NCBI GenBank assembly: GCA_905479535.1 | Contig: CAJQMW010000414.1 | Coordinates: forward strand, 1-7,807 | From: an uncultured Maribacter sp. | Lineage (GTDB): Bacteria; Bacteroidota; Bacteroidia; Flavobacteriales; Flavobacteriaceae | Reading direction: 5' to 3' | Length of the DNA: 7,807 nt | Part shown: positions 7,506 to 7,807 of the stretch, one piece after another | Layout: each line of letters starts with the position of its first letter | Numbering within the stretch: the first letter of the stretch is position 1 | Notes under the pieces: model-generated | Databases searched by the model: none | What the model was told of the DNA's origin: nothing | The model's input: the letters and a program-made list of their open reading frames with translations, nothing else | Position numbers and translations under genes: made by a program

Positions 7506-7533
7506 ACCTATGAAAATGTTTTTTTAATTGCAA
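7503..7533 (-). promoter_or_regulatory. Predicted Bacteroidota-type promoter of the susC series
   Basis: On the minus strand TAGGTTTG (7510 to 7503) matches the Bacteroidota -7 consensus TAnnTTTG exactly. A TTG (7533 to 7531) lies 20 bases upstream, close to the expected spacing of the -33 element. Transcription would start near 7498, giving a leader of only about 20-25 bases before the susC ATG at 7474. The -33 TTG is part of a TTGCAA unit of the large palindrome, so binding there would compete with RNA polymerase. Confidence 0.6.
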
Positions 7534-7559
7534 CTTTTTGTTGCAACAAAAAGTTGCAA
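7528..7559. promoter_or_regulatory. Perfect 32-bp palindrome with three TTGCAA units, likely operator
   Basis: Every base from 7528 to 7559 pairs with its mirror position; the symmetry breaks at 7527/7560. TTGCAA occurs at 7528-7533, 7541-7546 and 7554-7559, exactly 13 bases apart, with CTTTTTG and its complement CAAAAAG between them. It covers the -33 region of the predicted susC promoter and sits upstream of the divergent regulator. That placement fits an operator for the neighbouring DeoR-type protein. It probably lies outside both transcripts, so an RNA hairpin role is less likely. Confidence 0.6.
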
Positions 7560-7595
7560 ATTTACTTAAAAAGCAATAATTTATCAATCTATTTC

Positions 7596-7603
7596 TATTT
7601 TTG
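7596..7603 (+). promoter_or_regulatory. Possible -7 element for the divergent DeoR-type gene
   Basis: TATTTTTG matches TAnnTTTG and would place the transcript start near 7608, about 64 bases before the proposed start codon. No TTG or TTTG is found at the expected -33 spacing, so the promoter is weak or activator-dependent, or this is a chance match in T-rich sequence. Confidence 0.35.
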
Positions 7604-7647
7604 CCGTTTTTTAAGGCATTCATAAGAATCAGATTTTATCCATAGTA

Positions 7648-7653
7648 TTGCAA
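7648..7653. promoter_or_regulatory. Fourth TTGCAA unit in the regulator leader
   Basis: A further TTGCAA (within ATTGCAAT) lies 18 bases before the proposed regulator start codon. It equals the unit repeated three times in the large palindrome. If the DeoR-type protein binds TTGCAA, this could serve autoregulation or looping; a six-base match alone is weak evidence. Confidence 0.25.
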
Positions 7654-7671
7654 TTCTTAAATTATTTCGCG

Positions 7672-7807
7672 TTGGAAAAGAAAAATAGACATCAAATTAT
7701 CCTGAATGAAGTACATATACACAACCGCGTCCTTTTGGCCGATCTGGCGGGAATCCTGAATGTTTCCATGGACACGGTCCGCAGGGATGTCAAAGAGCTT
7801 GATGCAC
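7672..7807 (+). CDS. DeoR-family transcriptional regulator, N-terminal HTH (cut by window edge)
   Basis: The right edge encodes a DeoR-type winged helix-turn-helix that is too short to show its sensor domain. The 45 visible residues include EKKNRHQIILNEVHIHNRV at 2-20, then LADLAGILNVSMDTVRRDVK. The recognition-helix signature VS.DTVRRD..EL is characteristic of DeoR. Family members usually have a C-terminal domain that senses a sugar phosphate and often repress sugar-catabolism genes. No ATG or GTG fits; TTG at 7672 gives the usual distance to the HTH. Another in-frame TTG at 7648 would add eight residues, and the frame is closed by a TAA at 7612-7614. Divergent orientation across a shared, palindrome-rich spacer suggests control of the susC series and of itself. 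Family call firm, start and target inferred. Confidence 0.87.
   Translation, partial: MEKKNRHQIILNEVHIHNRVLLADLAGILNVSMDTVRRDVKELDA

Noticed and set aside
1..7807. tRNA, rRNA, CRISPR array, insertion sequence or phage genes
   Set aside because: No cloverleaf-like segments, regular repeat-spacer series, transposase motifs or phage genes were found on either strand.

Overview
The window looks like chromosomal DNA from a member of the Bacteroidota, most likely the Flavobacteriaceae. The signs are a SusC/SusD outer-membrane pair, a SusD lipoprotein signal, a TAnnTTTG-type promoter, no obvious Shine-Dalgarno sequences, and A-rich leaders before start codons. The genus cannot be fixed from sequence alone.

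Layout. Five genes run leftward on the minus strand and one starts rightward at the right edge. From the promoter outward, the minus-strand genes are: a SusC-like TonB-dependent transporter (7474 to 4389, interrupted by one frameshift near 7070); a SusD-like lipoprotein (4378 to 3068); a strong hairpin in the gap; a GH171/DUF1343 exo-beta-N-acetylmuramidase of the NamZ type with no signal peptide (2957 to 1770); a sodium:solute symporter (1740 to 289); and the first 96 codons of murQ, the MurNAc-6-phosphate etherase (288 to the left edge). The intergenic space at 7475-7671 separates this series from a divergent DeoR-type regulator (7672 onward, cut by the right edge). That space holds a perfect 32-bp palindrome built from three TTGCAA units, which overlaps the -33 region of the predicted susC promoter.

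How the genes work together (inference from family knowledge). The set reads as a scavenging pathway for peptidoglycan amino sugars. SusC/SusD would bring a muropeptide-derived sugar, perhaps the MurNAc-GlcNAc disaccharide, through the outer membrane. The symporter would take it across the inner membrane. Leaderless NamZ would split MurNAc from GlcNAc in the cytoplasm. After phosphorylation by a kinase not seen here, MurQ would convert MurNAc-6-phosphate to GlcNAc-6-phosphate and D-lactate. The DeoR-type protein is the natural candidate for a sugar-phosphate-responsive regulator acting at the palindrome.

The most notable points are the combination of a SusCD pair with NamZ, a symporter and MurQ in one gene series; the elaborate operator-like palindrome; the apparently cytoplasmic NamZ; and the frameshift that splits susC in this copy. 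No tRNA, rRNA, insertion sequence or CRISPR array was seen, and no stretch over 300 bases lacks a gene.
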